A stretch of 13,342 nt of DNA, taken from the NCBI GenBank assembly GCA_937901525.1, contig CALDHX010000018.1, positions 1 through 13,342 on the forward strand, read 5' to 3'. Positions within the stretch are counted from its first letter, which is position 1. Every line of letters begins with the position of its first letter. Shown piece by piece: positions 1-6,723 of the stretch. The DNA is from an uncultured Bacteroidales bacterium. GTDB taxonomy: Bacteria > Bacteroidota > Bacteroidia > Bacteroidales > P3. Under the pieces are notes generated by a model. The model was given only the letters and a program-made list of their open reading frames with translations. It made no database searches and had not been told where the DNA came from. The position numbers and the translations under genes are program-made.

Positions 1-2
1 CA

Positions 3-233
3 ACAATATTCCCTAATCCTGCAAATAATCAAGCAATCTTAAAGGTTGAAGGATTAAGTCAAGATGCAAAAATATTAATTTGTGATATGCAAGGAAGAAT
101 TGTAGGAAAAGGGGAAATGAAGTGCAATGAAAAAGAGTATAAATTAGAACTTGAAAACTTTGCAAGTGGAGTTTACTACGTTAAAATAATAACAGAAAAA
201 GCATTTAGTACACAAAAATTAATAGTTGAATAA
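3..233 (+). CDS. C-terminal end of a type IX secretion cargo protein (type A sorting domain), 5' truncated
   Basis: Only the last 76 codons lie in the window; the reading frame is open from base 3 to a TAA at 231-233. The fragment has the layout of a T9SS type A C-terminal sorting domain. It opens with a FPNP motif (residues 3-6 of the fragment), followed by hydrophobic beta-strands, a DMQGRIV-type turn, the conserved SGVYYVKI strand, and the ending QKLIVE. In the family this domain folds as a small beta-sandwich that directs the protein across the outer membrane, and it is normally removed by the PorU sortase, leaving the cargo on the surface or released. The catalytic or binding part lies outside the window, so the cargo's function cannot be told. 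It ends 23 bp before a strong terminator and converges on recO. I am confident of the domain type and blind to the cargo. Confidence 0.88.
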   Translation, partial: TIFPNPANNQAILKVEGLSQDAKILICDMQGRIVGKGEMKCNEKEYKLELENFASGVYYVKIITEKAFSTQKLIVE

Positions 234-255
234 GATTTAATGAATTAAATAATAC

Positions 256-290
256 AAAAGAGCGACTCAAACAAAGAGTTGCTCTTTTTT
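256..290 (+). terminator. Intrinsic terminator after the T9SS cargo gene
   Basis: A hairpin with arms at 256-268 and 276-288 encloses the 7-nt loop AAACAAA. The core GAGCGACTC pairs with GAGTTGCTC (one G-T wobble) and is extended by AAAA/TTTT. A run of T follows the core directly. It lies 23 bp after the stop at 233, so it should end the + strand transcript. Its left flank is A-rich, so weak termination of the opposing recO transcript is possible. Confidence 0.88.
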
Positions 291-306
291 TTCTTTGTTT
301 TTCAAA

Positions 307-369
307 ATTACTTCAAAGAGGTAGAGGCTCTACTTCTTTAAGGTAGAGTGTCTACTTTAAAGAAGTAAT
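307..369. repeat. Nested palindromic element in a convergent spacer, with alternative hairpins
   Basis: Two hairpins share bases. The first pairs 315-326 with 328-339 (AAAGAGGTAGAG with CTCTACTTCTTT), in practice with a slightly larger loop. The second pairs 331-347 with 351-367 (TACTTCTTTAAGGTAGA with TCTACTTTAAAGAAGTA; 17 bp, one G-T wobble, loop GTG). Since 331-339 is in both, only one can form at a time. The whole element is framed by the inverted repeat ATTACTTC (307-314) and GAAGTAAT (362-369). A run of eight T follows at 371-378, so the second hairpin could act as a terminator on the + strand. The cargo gene already has one at 256-290, so this may instead be a palindromic intergenic repeat. 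Confidence 0.7.
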
Positions 370-411
370 GTTTTTTTTCTTTGATTTATTTTAATGAAGT
401 AAAGAAATATT

Positions 412-1134
412 TTATAGTATTGTTGTTAGAATTTTGTGGGATTTTATTTGGCTATGATTTGTTATATGAATACTATAAAAAATGATTAGTGCTTCTAATA
501 TTATATTACGTTCTACTTTATTTTTGCATATTTTTTCATTGGTAATTTCTTTTTGGGAAATGAATTTGTGCAAAGTAAAAGAGGTTTGTTTGTTGAAATT
601 TTGAGCATCGGCTTTGTTTGTGAATTTTCCTGCGATTGGGTCGAAAAAAACTTCGTATTCAGAATAGTTATTCATTGGAGCTAAGCCTAAATGGTCTGCA
701 AATTCTATCATAAAATGCAGATGAAATTCAGCAAGGTCTTCGTCTTTTGAATTTTTTAAAAGGTGTATTTGATTGAAAAGGTAATCAAATAATTCTTTAT
801 TAGGATTTGCTTCTTTTAATGATAGATGTATTATTTCGGCAACAAAGAATGTGATAGCATTTTTTACTATACTAAAATTTAGGTTAAGATTTTCTAAGAT
901 TAAAGATGAGGTTCTAATCGTTTCTAATTTGGATTTTATGCTATTGTAAGCCTCAAATTCTATTATATTTAAGGGTTGGAAGTGTGAAGTAGGGGTAGGA
1001 GAGTTTTTTTTCTTGGCTGAGCGAACGATATAGGACTTTAATCCAAATTCTTCTGTGTATAATTTACAAATTATGCTTGATTCGGAGTAGGGAATTGAAC
1101 TAAGTACAATGGCTTTCGAGCAATAAGTTGGCAT
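412..1134 (-). CDS. recO: DNA repair protein RecO
   Basis: The 240-residue product matches the usual length of RecO in Bacteroidota. RecO is a cytoplasmic mediator that works with RecR to load RecA onto SSB-coated single-stranded DNA and can anneal complementary strands. The N-terminal ~80 residues have the RecO OB-fold pattern, opening with a short lead-in to KAIVLSSIPYSESS and then strands continuing through GLKSYIVRSAKKK. The rest is helical and includes the family-typical FHLHFMIEFADHLGLAPMNN segment in the middle. I see no CxxC pair, so the zinc finger of some RecO proteins appears to be absent. The ATG at 1134 lies 5 bp after the porZ stop codon, so the two are almost certainly cotranscribed and probably translationally linked. 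A related alternative is unlikely; sequence similarity is moderate, as is normal for this fast-evolving family. Confidence 0.9.
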   Translation of the reverse strand: MPTYCSKAIVLSSIPYSESSIICKLYTEEFGLKSYIVRSAKKKNSPTPTSHFQPLNIIEFEAYNSIKSKLETIRTSSLILENLNLNFSIVKNAITFFVAEIIHLSLKEANPNKELFDYLFNQIHLLKNSKDEDLAEFHLHFMIEFADHLGLAPMNNYSEYEVFFDPIAGKFTNKADAQNFNKQTSFTLHKFISQKEITNEKICKNKVERNIILEALIIFYSIHITNHSQIKSHKILTTIL

Positions 1135-1139
1135 TTTCT

Positions 1140-3488
1140 CTATCTTATGATAAGCACTTTACCACTTGCTGTTTTTTCGCCTTCTTCTGCTGAGGAGAAT
1201 ATTAGATATACTCCTGAGGCAACATCTTCTCCATTGAAATTCTTTCCGTCCCAAACGGCTTGTCCTCCTATTGATTTTAGATGTGCAACACTATTGCCTG
1301 AAATGTCTGTTATTCTTACATCAGAATCACTAACAAATCCTTTAATTGCAATTGTTCCGCTGTGATGAGGACGCAAAGGATTAGGATAAGCTGTAAGTTT
1401 TCCTGTTTCTTCTGCACCTTTTATCGATTCTGCTTTGTAAGAAATTAGTCCTCTATCTGTTCCTATAAATACTTCTCCTGTTTTTCCGTTTTGTGCTATG
1501 CTTATTATTCTATTTGATATTAAAGGACTATTCTCTGCTGTGAAATGATGGATTTGTTCGCCTCCTGTTGAAGATAAAACATAGATTCCGTTTCTTTCTG
1601 TGCCAACCCATTTTCTGTTTCCTCCATCAATCATTATGCAAGTTATGTTTTCAAAGTTTAAAAGATATTGTGCAATTCCATTTTCTTGATAAATGATGTT
1701 GTTGCATTCGGTGTTTGAGTGTAAACCATCGCTTGTTTCAAATACATTCTCTATTCCGTATGCCACTTTTATTCCTTTGTCGGTTCCAATCCATATTTCT
1801 CCGTCCATATCTTGCACTACACAATTTACCTTTGTGCTTTCGTCTAATGCTCCTTTGTTTGGATCAAGAAAAATCTTTTCTCCATCGTTGTTTAGCACTA
1901 ATATTTTGTTGTTACTTGTCCAAAGTAATTTGTAATGATAGAATTTATCCAAACACATTCCTAATATTTCGTTTTCGCCAACAAAAGAATATGTTTCAAA
2001 TCCACCCCATTCGTTGTGATAGTTTAGATAACAGAAACCATTTTCTACCATTGAATTTGCAATTAACAAGTTTCCTGATGCGTCATACTGCACTGAGGCA
2101 ATTCGGTAGCAGTAAGGGTGTCGTTGAATTACGCTATCTGTGTTTGAAGAGTTATATACGTTAATTATTTTATTATCTTTGATTTCTATTACCCCATTCC
2201 ACCAAGATGAAGCCATTAGATGAGATGGATTATTTGGGTCTATTGTAACGTTAAGTAAGTCTTTGATTGTGTCTTGTCCTTCAACTTCCGAAAGAGATTG
2301 CCACCACCAACCATCAAATGTGTAAATATCGGCAGCTAATCCATGAGGTGCGTTTTGAATTGTTTTTCCTCCTGGTGCAATGTATATCTTTCCATCTTCC
2401 GATGCAGTAATAGAATATATATGATTGCTTTTTGGACCATCAGGGAAGTGTTCGCTTTTATTGTGTGTGCCATTTCTGTAATCTTTTAAACGAATTAGTC
2501 CTTTTGTTTGATGAGCTAGCCAAAGATTTTGTGAATCTATTATTGCATCATTAATATCTAAATGAATACCATGCACAGGATTCCATTCATCACTAAGGTG
2601 ATAAATTTCTCCTCCATTAACTAAATTATTTACATCATAGATATTTAAACTTCTATAAGCGATTTTGATTAGTTTTCCTTCGCTTAGTCTTAGGCTTTTT
2701 ATGTATTCGTTTTCAAATATCTTATTCCATTCTTCTCCGTCAAAGGTAAATGCATCGCAAAAGGTTGTTTGTGCAATTGGAAGTGTGATTAGAAGTTTTC
2801 CATTACCAAGAGAAAGTAGGTTTGTAATCTCTAAATTGTCTTTTCCTTGGTTTGCTATGTTTTGAACCTTTTTCCATGTTTGACTTGCCGCAAGTGCAGT
2901 GCTGTTTTTAGGAGCATATAAAAGTCCATTAACGGTTGCCGCAAATATTGAGGTGTCATTTATAGTTACTGCATTGACTTCTATCTTTGAACTATTTTCT
3001 CCAACATAATAGGTGTCGTAAATTTCTTTTCTTTTAAGGTCTAAAACCACAATGCCAAAGCCACAAGAAAGGTATGCTTTTGAATCGTTGAAGTAAATAG
3101 AGTTTATTTCCTTGCTTCCTTCAATACTTCTAATTCTAATATCAGAAATATTGTAAACCTTACCTTCTTGTACAATATCAATATTTGAATTTTCGTATGT
3201 GATTATTGTTGTTTTTGTTACGGAATCATAGGAAGTTAAAATAACTCCTGCATCTGATAATCCATTTACTTTGGAAAATCTTTCGCATTCATTTGTCAAT
3301 GGATTATAATAAAAAAGAGAGGACTCAGAACCTACTAATATTGTATTATCTGTTTTGTTTAACGAATTTGTTGAATAATAAGAAAGATGATCTCTCCATT
3401 GTCCTAAGACAGAATTGCTATATTGAGCTTTAATATTTAGAAGACAACTTAAAAATATAAAAAATAAGAAGAATCTGTGCTTTATCAT
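1140..3488 (-). CDS. porZ: PorZ-like type IX secretion system protein (double beta-propeller)
   Basis: The 782-residue protein has the layout of PorZ. A signal peptide (residues 1-21) has a hydrophobic core and likely cleavage after KA, just before Q22. The mature start includes GQWRDHLSYYS, characteristic of PorZ-like proteins. A long region of propeller-type repeats follows, with phrases such as IWIGTDKGIKVAYG and VFIGTDRGLISYK. The last ~85 residues form a T9SS C-terminal domain starting at a YPNP motif (701-704), with GVYLIF and a KVLIIR end. In Porphyromonas gingivalis, PorZ belongs to the cell-surface attachment complex with PorU, PorV and PorQ. There it helps supply anionic LPS to the sortase, and its C-terminal domain is retained. 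It sits between prfA (71 bp upstream) and recO (5 bp downstream). No TAnnTTTG box is obvious before it, so read-through from prfA is plausible. An annotator without context might call it a two-component-regulator propeller protein. Confidence 0.87.
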   Translation of the reverse strand: MIKHRFFLFFIFLSCLLNIKAQYSNSVLGQWRDHLSYYSTNSLNKTDNTILVGSESSLFYYNPLTNECERFSKVNGLSDAGVILTSYDSVTKTTIITYENSNIDIVQEGKVYNISDIRIRSIEGSKEINSIYFNDSKAYLSCGFGIVVLDLKRKEIYDTYYVGENSSKIEVNAVTINDTSIFAATVNGLLYAPKNSTALAASQTWKKVQNIANQGKDNLEITNLLSLGNGKLLITLPIAQTTFCDAFTFDGEEWNKIFENEYIKSLRLSEGKLIKIAYRSLNIYDVNNLVNGGEIYHLSDEWNPVHGIHLDINDAIIDSQNLWLAHQTKGLIRLKDYRNGTHNKSEHFPDGPKSNHIYSITASEDGKIYIAPGGKTIQNAPHGLAADIYTFDGWWWQSLSEVEGQDTIKDLLNVTIDPNNPSHLMASSWWNGVIEIKDNKIINVYNSSNTDSVIQRHPYCYRIASVQYDASGNLLIANSMVENGFCYLNYHNEWGGFETYSFVGENEILGMCLDKFYHYKLLWTSNNKILVLNNDGEKIFLDPNKGALDESTKVNCVVQDMDGEIWIGTDKGIKVAYGIENVFETSDGLHSNTECNNIIYQENGIAQYLLNFENITCIMIDGGNRKWVGTERNGIYVLSSTGGEQIHHFTAENSPLISNRIISIAQNGKTGEVFIGTDRGLISYKAESIKGAEETGKLTAYPNPLRPHHSGTIAIKGFVSDSDVRITDISGNSVAHLKSIGGQAVWDGKNFNGEDVASGVYLIFSSAEEGEKTASGKVLIIR

Positions 3489-3559
3489 TTTTATTTTATT
3501 GTTTATATTTTTAGAAAACGACAGATTCTTCCTTATTATTATATTGCGAATTATTTTTA

Positions 3560-4630
3560 TTAACTTACGGCTTCTTTCAATCTTTCTGCATTTTCAGCAA
3601 GTTGAAGTGCGTCTAACACATCTTGAATGTCGCCATCCATAAATACAGGTAAGTTATACATTGTCCAATTTATGCGATGGTCGGTTACTCTCGATTGAGG
3701 ATAATTATAAGTTCTGATTTTAGCTGAACGGTCTCCTGTAGAAACCATAGTTTTTCTTTTAGATGATATTTCTTCTAAGTATTTGTTGTATTCCAATTCA
3801 AATAAACGTGAACGCAAAACAACTAAGGCTTTGTCAAAGTTCTTGATTTGTGATTTTTGATCTTGACAAGAAACTACTATTCCTGTTGGAATGTGTGTTA
3901 AACGAATAGCAGAATAAGTAGTATTCACCGATTGACCTCCTGGACCTGAGGAACAGAAAGTGTCTTTTCTAATATCGCTCATCTTTAAATCAACATCAAA
4001 TTCTTCTGCTTCTGGTAAAACTACAACCGATGCTGCTGATGTGTGAACTCTTCCTTGTGTTTCGGTTTGAGGAACTCTTTGTACGCGATGAACTCCTGAT
4101 TCATATTTCATTTGTCCATAGACTCCTTCGCCCGAAACATTCAAAACTACTTCTTTATAGCCACCTACGGTTCCTTCTGTAAAGTCTACAACTTCTACTT
4201 TCCAGCCTTTCTTTTCAAAAAACTTGGTGTACATTCTGTAAAGGTCGCCTGCAAAAATACTTGCTTCGTCTCCACCTGTTCCTGCACGGATTTCAAAGAT
4301 TGCATTCTTGCCATCTTGTGGATCAGAAGGGATAAGCATTAAACGAATTTCATCTTCCATAACTTCTCTCTTAGATGTTAGTTCGTTTAACTCTTCTTTT
4401 GCTAAATCTCTAAATTCTTCGTCCTTTTCGTTGTTTAATACAAATTTTGCGTTGTCTATATTTTCTAATACGTTCTTGTATTCCTTGTAAGCAGCTATGA
4501 TTGGCTGTAAATCTTTGTAGTCTTTACTCAATTTAACGTAATGTTTCATATCGTTCATTACGCCAGGTTCGTTCATCTGTTGCTCTATTTCAAGGAACTT
4601 TTCGTTGATTGCTTCTAATTTTTCTAACAT
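3560..4630 (-). CDS. prfA: Peptide chain release factor 1
   Basis: This class I release factor (356 residues, normal length) recognises UAA and UAG in the ribosomal A site and triggers hydrolysis of peptidyl-tRNA. The catalytic GGQ is at residues 231-233 within GPGGQSVNT. The codon-recognition tripeptide of the PxT type is PQT at 187-189 (RVQRVPQTETQGR), which assigns it to RF1 and not RF2 (SPF). The N-terminal coiled-coil domain (about 1-100) and the RAGTGGDEA segment (115-123) are also typical. No in-frame UGA frameshift site is present, again consistent with RF1. The ATG at 4630 is preceded on its strand by a TAACTTTG promoter box, giving a very short leader. porZ and recO follow on the same strand and may share its transcript. 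Confidence 0.97.
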   Translation of the reverse strand: MLEKLEAINEKFLEIEQQMNEPGVMNDMKHYVKLSKDYKDLQPIIAAYKEYKNVLENIDNAKFVLNNEKDEEFRDLAKEELNELTSKREVMEDEIRLMLIPSDPQDGKNAIFEIRAGTGGDEASIFAGDLYRMYTKFFEKKGWKVEVVDFTEGTVGGYKEVVLNVSGEGVYGQMKYESGVHRVQRVPQTETQGRVHTSAASVVVLPEAEEFDVDLKMSDIRKDTFCSSGPGGQSVNTTYSAIRLTHIPTGIVVSCQDQKSQIKNFDKALVVLRSRLFELEYNKYLEEISSKRKTMVSTGDRSAKIRTYNYPQSRVTDHRINWTMYNLPVFMDGDIQDVLDALQLAENAERLKEAVS

Positions 4631-4649
4631 AAAAAATATTTTTAAGGTG

Positions 4650-4657
4650 CAAAGTTA
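4650..4657 (-). promoter_or_regulatory. Bacteroidota -7 promoter box for prfA
   Basis: On the minus strand these bases read TAACTTTG, a full match to TAnnTTTG. It lies about 20 bp before the prfA ATG, so the leader would be only around 10-15 nt. No clear TTTG -33 box is seen at the expected distance, and the -33 region overlaps the opposite promoter. Confidence 0.6.
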
Positions 4658-4670
4658 CGAAAGAAATTCT

Positions 4671-4678
4671 TAATTTTG
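4671..4678 (+). promoter_or_regulatory. Bacteroidota -7 promoter box for the DUF4837 lipoprotein gene
   Basis: TAATTTTG is a full match to TAnnTTTG, placed 27 bp before the ATG at 4706. That predicts a leader of about 20 nt. The -33 position holds no good TTTG, so the promoter may be weak or activator-dependent. Confidence 0.6.
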
Positions 4679-4705
4679 CCGTCAATTAAACAAATAATTT
4701 AAGAA

Positions 4706-5740
4706 ATGACAATGAAAAGTAAAGGATTTTTAGGATTTCTTGTTCTATTTTTGATGTTTTCATGCTTAATGACTTCTTGTTCAAAAGAAAAAACAAAGCA
4801 AGATATTGAATCAAAAGGATTGCCTTCTTCGGGTGGTAAAACCTTGGAAGCAATATTGGTAATACCTGATGAGGTCTATAAAGGAGAAATAAAAGACTCA
4901 GTTGGTAAATATTTTATGAAAGCTTGTCCGTGGCTTGCTCAACCCGAACCACTTTTTGATATTGTTCAAATGAATCCAACCGGCTTTTTTAATTCGGAAA
5001 TGTTTACAAAGCATCGTAATATCATTATAATAGATATTAAAGCTGGTAATTCTAATAAATTAAAACAAAGATTAGATTATAAATCTTATCCACAAGCTTA
5101 TTTTGAGTTTTCGGTTGATAACAGAGATTCTTTGTTTGCTTTACTACAAAGACATTCTGATTTAATAAAAAAGCAATTCTATAACAACGAACATAGAAGA
5201 GTAAATTCTGCTTTTAAGAAATTGGAAAATACAGACATAACTCGTAAACTAAAAAGCAAATTTGGATTTCATTTAACATTGAGTGAAGAATTTTATCTTG
5301 CGATTAATGAAGAAAACTTTGTTTGGCTAAGAAAAGAACCAAAAGATGGAAGTTTAGGAATTATGATTTACGCAATGGATTATAAGAATGAAGAACAATT
5401 TAGTCAAGAAAACATAATTGCTCTTAGAGATGAATTAGCAAAAAAATACATACCAGGTCCAACACGTGGCTCTTATATGGGAACAGAACATCGTTTCGGA
5501 TTTCTTAGCGATACAGTTCAAATAGGGGAAGATAAAATTACAGCAGTAGAAACAAGAGGCTTGTGGAGATTATTTAATGATTACATGGGAGGTCCATTTG
5601 TTAATTATTGTTTTAAAGACAATAACGGACAAAGATTTGTAATGATAGACTGCTTTGTTTATTCTCCAAAAACATCTAAACGAGATCAATTAATGCAATT
5701 AGAATCCGTTGTTTACGGTATAAAATACGGAATGAATTAA
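4706..5740 (+). CDS. DUF4837-type lipoprotein of unknown function
   Basis: The 344-residue product begins with a lipoprotein signal peptide: Lys4 and Lys6, a hydrophobic stretch, then a lipobox LMTSC with the lipidated Cys at residue 25. The mature part starts SKEK, so an outer-membrane location is likely. The body resembles the Bacteroidota family DUF4837: a LPSSGGKTLEAILVI opening, then QPEPLFDIVQMNPTGFF and KHRNIIIIDI, and later TRGLWRLFNDYMGGPFVNY. No enzyme motif is recognised and the family's role is not known to me. Two in-frame ATGs lie close together (4706 and 4712); both leave the lipobox intact, and the first is listed. The gene stands alone, divergent from prfA and closed by its own terminator. 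Family assignment is from memory of the motifs, not a search. Confidence 0.83.
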   Translation: MTMKSKGFLGFLVLFLMFSCLMTSCSKEKTKQDIESKGLPSSGGKTLEAILVIPDEVYKGEIKDSVGKYFMKACPWLAQPEPLFDIVQMNPTGFFNSEMFTKHRNIIIIDIKAGNSNKLKQRLDYKSYPQAYFEFSVDNRDSLFALLQRHSDLIKKQFYNNEHRRVNSAFKKLENTDITRKLKSKFGFHLTLSEEFYLAINEENFVWLRKEPKDGSLGIMIYAMDYKNEEQFSQENIIALRDELAKKYIPGPTRGSYMGTEHRFGFLSDTVQIGEDKITAVETRGLWRLFNDYMGGPFVNYCFKDNNGQRFVMIDCFVYSPKTSKRDQLMQLESVVYGIKYGMN

Positions 5741-5741
5741 T

Positions 5742-5784
5742 AAAAAAGGCTGTCAAAGAATCAAAAATTTGGCAGCCTTTTTTC
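5742..5784 (+). terminator. Intrinsic terminator after the DUF4837 gene
   Basis: Arms at 5742-5757 and 5768-5783 form a 16-bp stem with one T-G wobble around the core GGCTGTCAAA/TTTGGCAGCC and a 10-nt loop. The A-run on the left and T-run on the right make it usable on both strands. It begins 2 bp after the stop codon. Confidence 0.9.
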
Positions 5785-6217
5785 TTTGATTAATTTTTTT
5801 GTAAAAAAGTTTCTCTGCGAGTTAAGGCCAAATGCTTGCGATATTTTTGACTCTAAATTTTCTGATTGAAATTTTTTAAAATATAAGCCCTTAATAAAAA
5901 CCACAAAATCAAAGACTTGAATTTTTAGAGCCTTGAAATCACTAAAAAAGTCTTTGTTTTCTTGTGTTTTTTTCTTGATTTTTTTCGATTTTTCCTTTGA
6001 AAAAATATTTTTTTTCTTTGATTTATTTCATTTTTTCAAAGACTTAATTCCCATAAGCCTTGATTTGCGAAAAAAAACTCTTAATTTGCCCTAATTTTTC
6101 GTCAATTTTTGTCAAAAAATTTCAAGACTTGCAAAAATAAAATTTCGTCAAAATAAAATTAATGTTCGGTTTAAGTTAGATGAGTCTTAAAATTAACATT
6201 AATTTAATATTAAATAT
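5785..6217. other. AT-rich intergenic region without recognisable gene
   Basis: No convincing open reading frame, tRNA or rRNA is seen on either strand. The DNA is dominated by T-runs and A-runs. It contains CAAAGACTT at 5910-5918 and 6037-6045, and its inverse AAGTCTTTG at 5948-5956, so a 9-bp stem across 5910-5956 is possible. A 20-base string at 6009-6028 also occurs exactly at 372-391. TCGTCAA-type words recur near 6098-6150. The stretch could hold regulatory DNA or a small RNA, or simply be drifted spacer; nothing in it decides between these. Confidence 0.6.
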
Positions 6218-6248
6218 TTTGTTTGTAATTAAAAAGTAAGTAATTTTG
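6218..6248 (+). promoter_or_regulatory. Promoter of the methylmalonyl-CoA decarboxylase operon
   Basis: TTTG at 6218-6221 and TAATTTTG at 6241-6248 are separated by 19 bp, a good match to the Bacteroidota sigma-A pattern TTTG / TAnnTTTG. Transcription would start near 6253-6256, giving a leader of about 40 nt before the ATG at 6295. It is the best-formed promoter seen in the window, which fits a highly expressed catabolic operon. Confidence 0.75.
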
Positions 6249-6294
6249 CAAAATTATTTAGGTATATTTTAAACACACAAAAACATTAGTTATT

Positions 6295-6696
6295 ATGACA
6301 CCAACACATATTGAACACATTGGTATAGCTGTTTCTAATTTAGAAGAAGCTATCAAGTATTGGGAAGAAGTAATGGGATTAAAATGCTACAACATTGAAG
6401 AAGTAGCTGACCAAAAAGTTAAAACTGCTTTCTTTAAAGTAGGAGAAGTTAAAATAGAATTATTGGAAGCTACAAGCCCTGATAGCACTATTGCTTCATT
6501 TATTGAAAAGAAAGGTGCAGGAGTACATCACATAGCTTTCGCAGTAGAAAATACTGATCAAGCATTAAAAGATGCAGAAGAAAAAGGCGTGAAGTTGATT
6601 GACAAACAAGCAAGAAAAGGTGCAGAAAACCTAAACATAGGATTCTTACATCCAAAATCAACTATGGGAGTTTTAACAGAACTTTGCTGTAAATAA
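6295..6696 (+). CDS. mce: Methylmalonyl-CoA epimerase
   Basis: This 133-residue protein of the vicinal-oxygen-chelate/glyoxalase fold interconverts (R)- and (S)-methylmalonyl-CoA. Methylmalonyl-CoA mutase yields the R form, while the decarboxylase encoded downstream uses the S form, so the enzyme joins the two steps. Likely metal ligands by family pattern are His8 (HIEHIGIAV), Glu55 (KIELLE), His79 (VHHIAFAV) and Glu129 (LTELCCK). The paired beta-alpha-beta modules and the length are typical. It is the first gene of the operon, 27 bp before mmdA and behind a good promoter. The mutase genes are not in this window. Glyoxalase or dioxygenase relatives share the fold, but the HHIAFAV and HPKSTMGVLTEL motifs and the neighbours make the assignment secure. 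Confidence 0.95.
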   Translation: MTPTHIEHIGIAVSNLEEAIKYWEEVMGLKCYNIEEVADQKVKTAFFKVGEVKIELLEATSPDSTIASFIEKKGAGVHHIAFAVENTDQALKDAEEKGVKLIDKQARKGAENLNIGFLHPKSTMGVLTELCCK

Positions 6697-6723
6697 TTTT
6701 TTGATTTTCAATAAATAGAAGTA

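Noticed and set aside
307..369. CRISPR array or direct-repeat cluster
   Set aside because: The repeats are inverted and overlapping, with no regular unit-spacer pattern and no cas genes nearby.
1147..2865. Several + strand open frames opposite porZ
   Set aside because: They have no family features, and their composition reflects the antisense of a well-supported minus-strand gene.
5086..5094. A perfect DnaA-box word, TTATCCACA
   Set aside because: It is single, lies inside the DUF4837 coding sequence where the codons explain it, and there is no cluster of boxes or nearby dnaA gene to suggest an origin.
5785..6217. Hidden tRNA or small protein gene
   Set aside because: No cloverleaf or conserved T-loop was seen, and frames are broken by frequent stops on both strands.
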